DNA of 64,000 bases from Paractinoplanes lichenicola (lineage in GTDB: Bacteria; Actinomycetota; Actinomycetes; Mycobacteriales; Micromonosporaceae). A program made the translations under genes and the position numbers. Positions 62,575 to 64,000 of the stretch are shown piece by piece. How positions within the stretch are numbered: position 1 is the stretch's first letter; every line of letters begins with the position of its first letter. The notes beneath the pieces were generated by a model. It searched no databases. It saw only the letters and a list, made by a program, of their open reading frames with translations, and was not told the DNA's origin. Location of the stretch: positions 186,001 to 250,000 of the forward strand of contig NZ_JAENHO010000003.1 in NCBI RefSeq assembly GCF_016785085.1, given 5' to 3'.

Positions 62575-62685
62575 TCGCGACAGCGTACGCGCGCCGGTGA
62601 CCAAAGCCGCGCTGACGCCCGGTATGAGCGCATATACCCGGTCGAGGAGGGGGCGCCCGCGACAATCGGGTCTACGCTTGACCCT

Positions 62686-63507
62686 GTGAGCTCCCGCGTC
62701 CCCGTGCTTCTGTCCAGCTCGTCGGTCTTCCCCGAGCCGACTGCCGCCGCGTTCGAAATGGCGGCCACGGTCGGTTACGACGGCCTCGAAGTCATGGTGT
62801 GGACCGACCGTGTCAGCCAGGATGCCGGTGCGCTGAAGGGTCTGTCCGACCATTACGACCTGCCGGTGCTCTCGGTGCACGCGCCCTGCCTGCTGGTCAC
62901 CCAGCGGGTCTGGAGCCCCGACCCGTGGGAGCGGCTCAACCGGGCCGCCCAGCTCGCCGAGACGCTCGGCGCCCCCACGGTCGTGGTGCACCCGCCGTTC
63001 AGCTGGCAGCGTGACTACGCCAAGAATTTCGCCGCCGGGCTGGCCAAGGTGCAGGCGCGGCACCCCGACCTGTCTTTCGCGATCGAGAACATGTTCCCGG
63101 TCAAGATGGCGGGCCGCTGGTTCGTGCCCTACACCCCGGGCTGGGACCCGACCGAGACCGGCTTCGACGCGTACACGCTCGATCTGTCGCACTGTGCCGC
63201 GTCGCGGATCAACGCGCTCGGCATGGCCGACAAGATGGGCTCCGCCCTCAAGCACGTGCACCTGGGCGACGGCACCGGCGAGGGCCGCGACGAGCATCTG
63301 GTGCCGGGCCGGGGCAACCAGCCCTGCGCGGAGCTGCTGCGGTCGCTCTCGGCGCGCGGCTTCAAGGGCTCGGTGGCCTTGGAGGTCTCGACGCGCAAGG
63401 CGGCCAGCCGCGCGGTCCGCGAGGCCGACCTGCGCGAGTCCCTCGAATTTGCCCGCAAGCACCTGGCGCCGGCGGATTCGTCCACCCCGGCGATTACGCG
63501 GGCGTAA
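62686..63507 (+). CDS. Sugar phosphate isomerase/epimerase-like TIM-barrel protein
   Basis: A 273-residue xylose-isomerase-like TIM barrel. Metal-type residues are in [27 protein letters not shown] (Glu), [31 protein letters not shown] and ALEV. Substrate unknown. GTG 62686 is the likely start; a TACGCT hexamer 10 bases upstream suggests a short or absent leader. Confidence 0.85.
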   Translation: MSSRVPVLLSSSSVFPEPTAAAFEMAATVGYDGLEVMVWTDRVSQDAGALKGLSDHYDLPVLSVHAPCLLVTQRVWSPDPWERLNRAAQLAETLGAPTVVVHPPFSWQRDYAKNFAAGLAKVQARHPDLSFAIENMFPVKMAGRWFVPYTPGWDPTETGFDAYTLDLSHCAASRINALGMADKMGSALKHVHLGDGTGEGRDEHLVPGRGNQPCAELLRSLSARGFKGSVALEVSTRKAASRAVREADLRESLEFARKHLAPADSSTPAITRA

Positions 63508-63510
63508 GGC

Positions 63511-64000
63511 CTATAGAGCGACTGCCTCGCGGAGCGAAGCGGAGCCAGCAAGCTCAGCTCGCTTGCGGGCGCGGTGTGCGGCCACGTGGGAGCGGGTCGC
63601 GCAGCGTTCCGAGCAGAAGCGCCGGCAGTTGTTGGACGACGTGTCCAGATAGACGTTGCCGCAGCGCTCGTCGGCGCAGATGCCGAAGCGGGCGCTGCCG
63701 TATTCGCACAGCCACACCGACAGGCCCCAGACGGCGCCGGCCAGGTATTCCGCGCTCACCGACGAGCCGCGGCTGGTGACGTGCATGTGCCAGTCACCGG
63801 CGTCGTGGCCGGAGATGCGGGGCTGCACCGGGAAGATCTCGAGCAGCGAGTTGAGCTCCTTGACCGCGTCGGCGTCGCGGCCGGACGTCCCGTACTCGAA
63901 GACCTCACGCAGGCGGCGCTGGGCGCGGCGGAACATCGCCACGTCCTTCTCGACGACCTCGTCGCGCATCCAGGCCTGCTCGTCGGCGAACAGGGCCCGC
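63511..64000 (-). CDS. CGNR zinc-finger protein (5' end outside window)
   Basis: A partial gene: the frame stays open through the window edge (upstream codons give ALFADEQAW before the internal ATG at 63969). The C-terminal CGNR zinc finger is complete, with ADERCGNVYLDTSSNNCRRFCSERCATRSHVAAHRARK. The N-terminal part is an ABATE-type domain. Such proteins are putative regulators binding DNA. Confidence 0.85.
   Translation of the reverse strand, partial: RALFADEQAWMRDEVVEKDVAMFRRAQRRLREVFEYGTSGRDADAVKELNSLLEIFPVQPRISGHDAGDWHMHVTSRGSSVSAEYLAGAVWGLSVWLCEYGSARFGICADERCGNVYLDTSSNNCRRFCSERCATRSHVAAHRARKRAELAGSASLREAVAL

Noticed and set aside
61783-62685. N-terminal extension of the isomerase-like gene
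   Set aside because: The open frame runs antisense through the Cys-rich gene, and the family-like sequence begins only at GTG 62686.

Overview
The window is high-GC DNA with codon use typical of actinomycetes. About 38 kb (roughly 6.2-45 kb) is one dense chemotaxis and flagellar locus. It lacks outer-membrane ring genes, so the cell is single-membraned. Mycothiol genes (mshA, a DinB-fold mycothiol-dependent enzyme), senX3-regX3-phoU and a 6224-6922 response regulator with candidate target sites all point to Micromonosporaceae, most likely Actinoplanes or a close relative with flagellated zoospores. This assignment is inferred from gene content only. I see no rRNA, tRNA, insertion sequence, prophage or CRISPR array.

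Layout. (1) 0-6 kb: EI24-type membrane protein, LacI repressor with GH1 beta-glucosidase and a palindromic operator, DinB-fold enzyme, murB, secreted CAP-domain protein. (2) 6.2-14.4 kb: OmpR-type regulator, then cheA-cheW-unknown-cheB-cheR-cheY-cheX-cheY-CheX-like, mostly with start/stop overlaps. (3) 14.5-28.1 kb, plus strand: flgD-flgE-flbD-motA-motB-fliL, fliM-fliN-fliO-fliP-fliR-flhB, flhA, a FlhF-like protein and a small membrane protein. (4) 28.1-41.1 kb, minus strand: flgB-flgC-fliE-fliF-fliG-fliH-fliI, fliJ-NlpC/SLT enzyme-fliK, fliD-fliS-unknown, fliC. (5) 41.4-46.7 kb, plus strand: flgN-flgK-flgL-fliW-csrA and a chemoreceptor. (6) 47-64 kb: PHP protein, SRPBCC protein, PAS histidine kinase, DUF7455 protein, receiver protein, methyltransferase, SDR, mshA-ybjN, a candidate structured RNA, GNAT, two MFS exporters, gpmA, phoU, senX3-regX3, a Cys-rich protein, a sugar isomerase-like protein and a partial CGNR regulator.

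Regulation. Seven flagellar transcription units have a sigma-28/WhiG-type promoter, CTCA (or CTAA) - 16 or 17 nt - (G/A)CCGA; an eighth, fliD, fits TGAA-N15-GCCGAATA. Several carry a direct repeat resembling GCA(A/C)CCG-N4-GCA(A/C)CCG just upstream, the motif I recall for the Actinoplanes regulator TcrA. The fliC leader has a GGA-loop hairpin and a GGA-rich Shine-Dalgarno region, and fliW-csrA lie nearby, which suggests FliW-CsrA control of flagellin translation.

Oddities. fliQ is missing between fliP and fliR. No flgF/flgG, flhG, fliA or flgM is in the window. The FlhF-like protein has lost its P-loop. FliM lacks the usual N-terminal CheY-binding peptide. A roughly 200-nt structured RNA with GGA-containing hairpins sits between ybjN and a GNAT gene.
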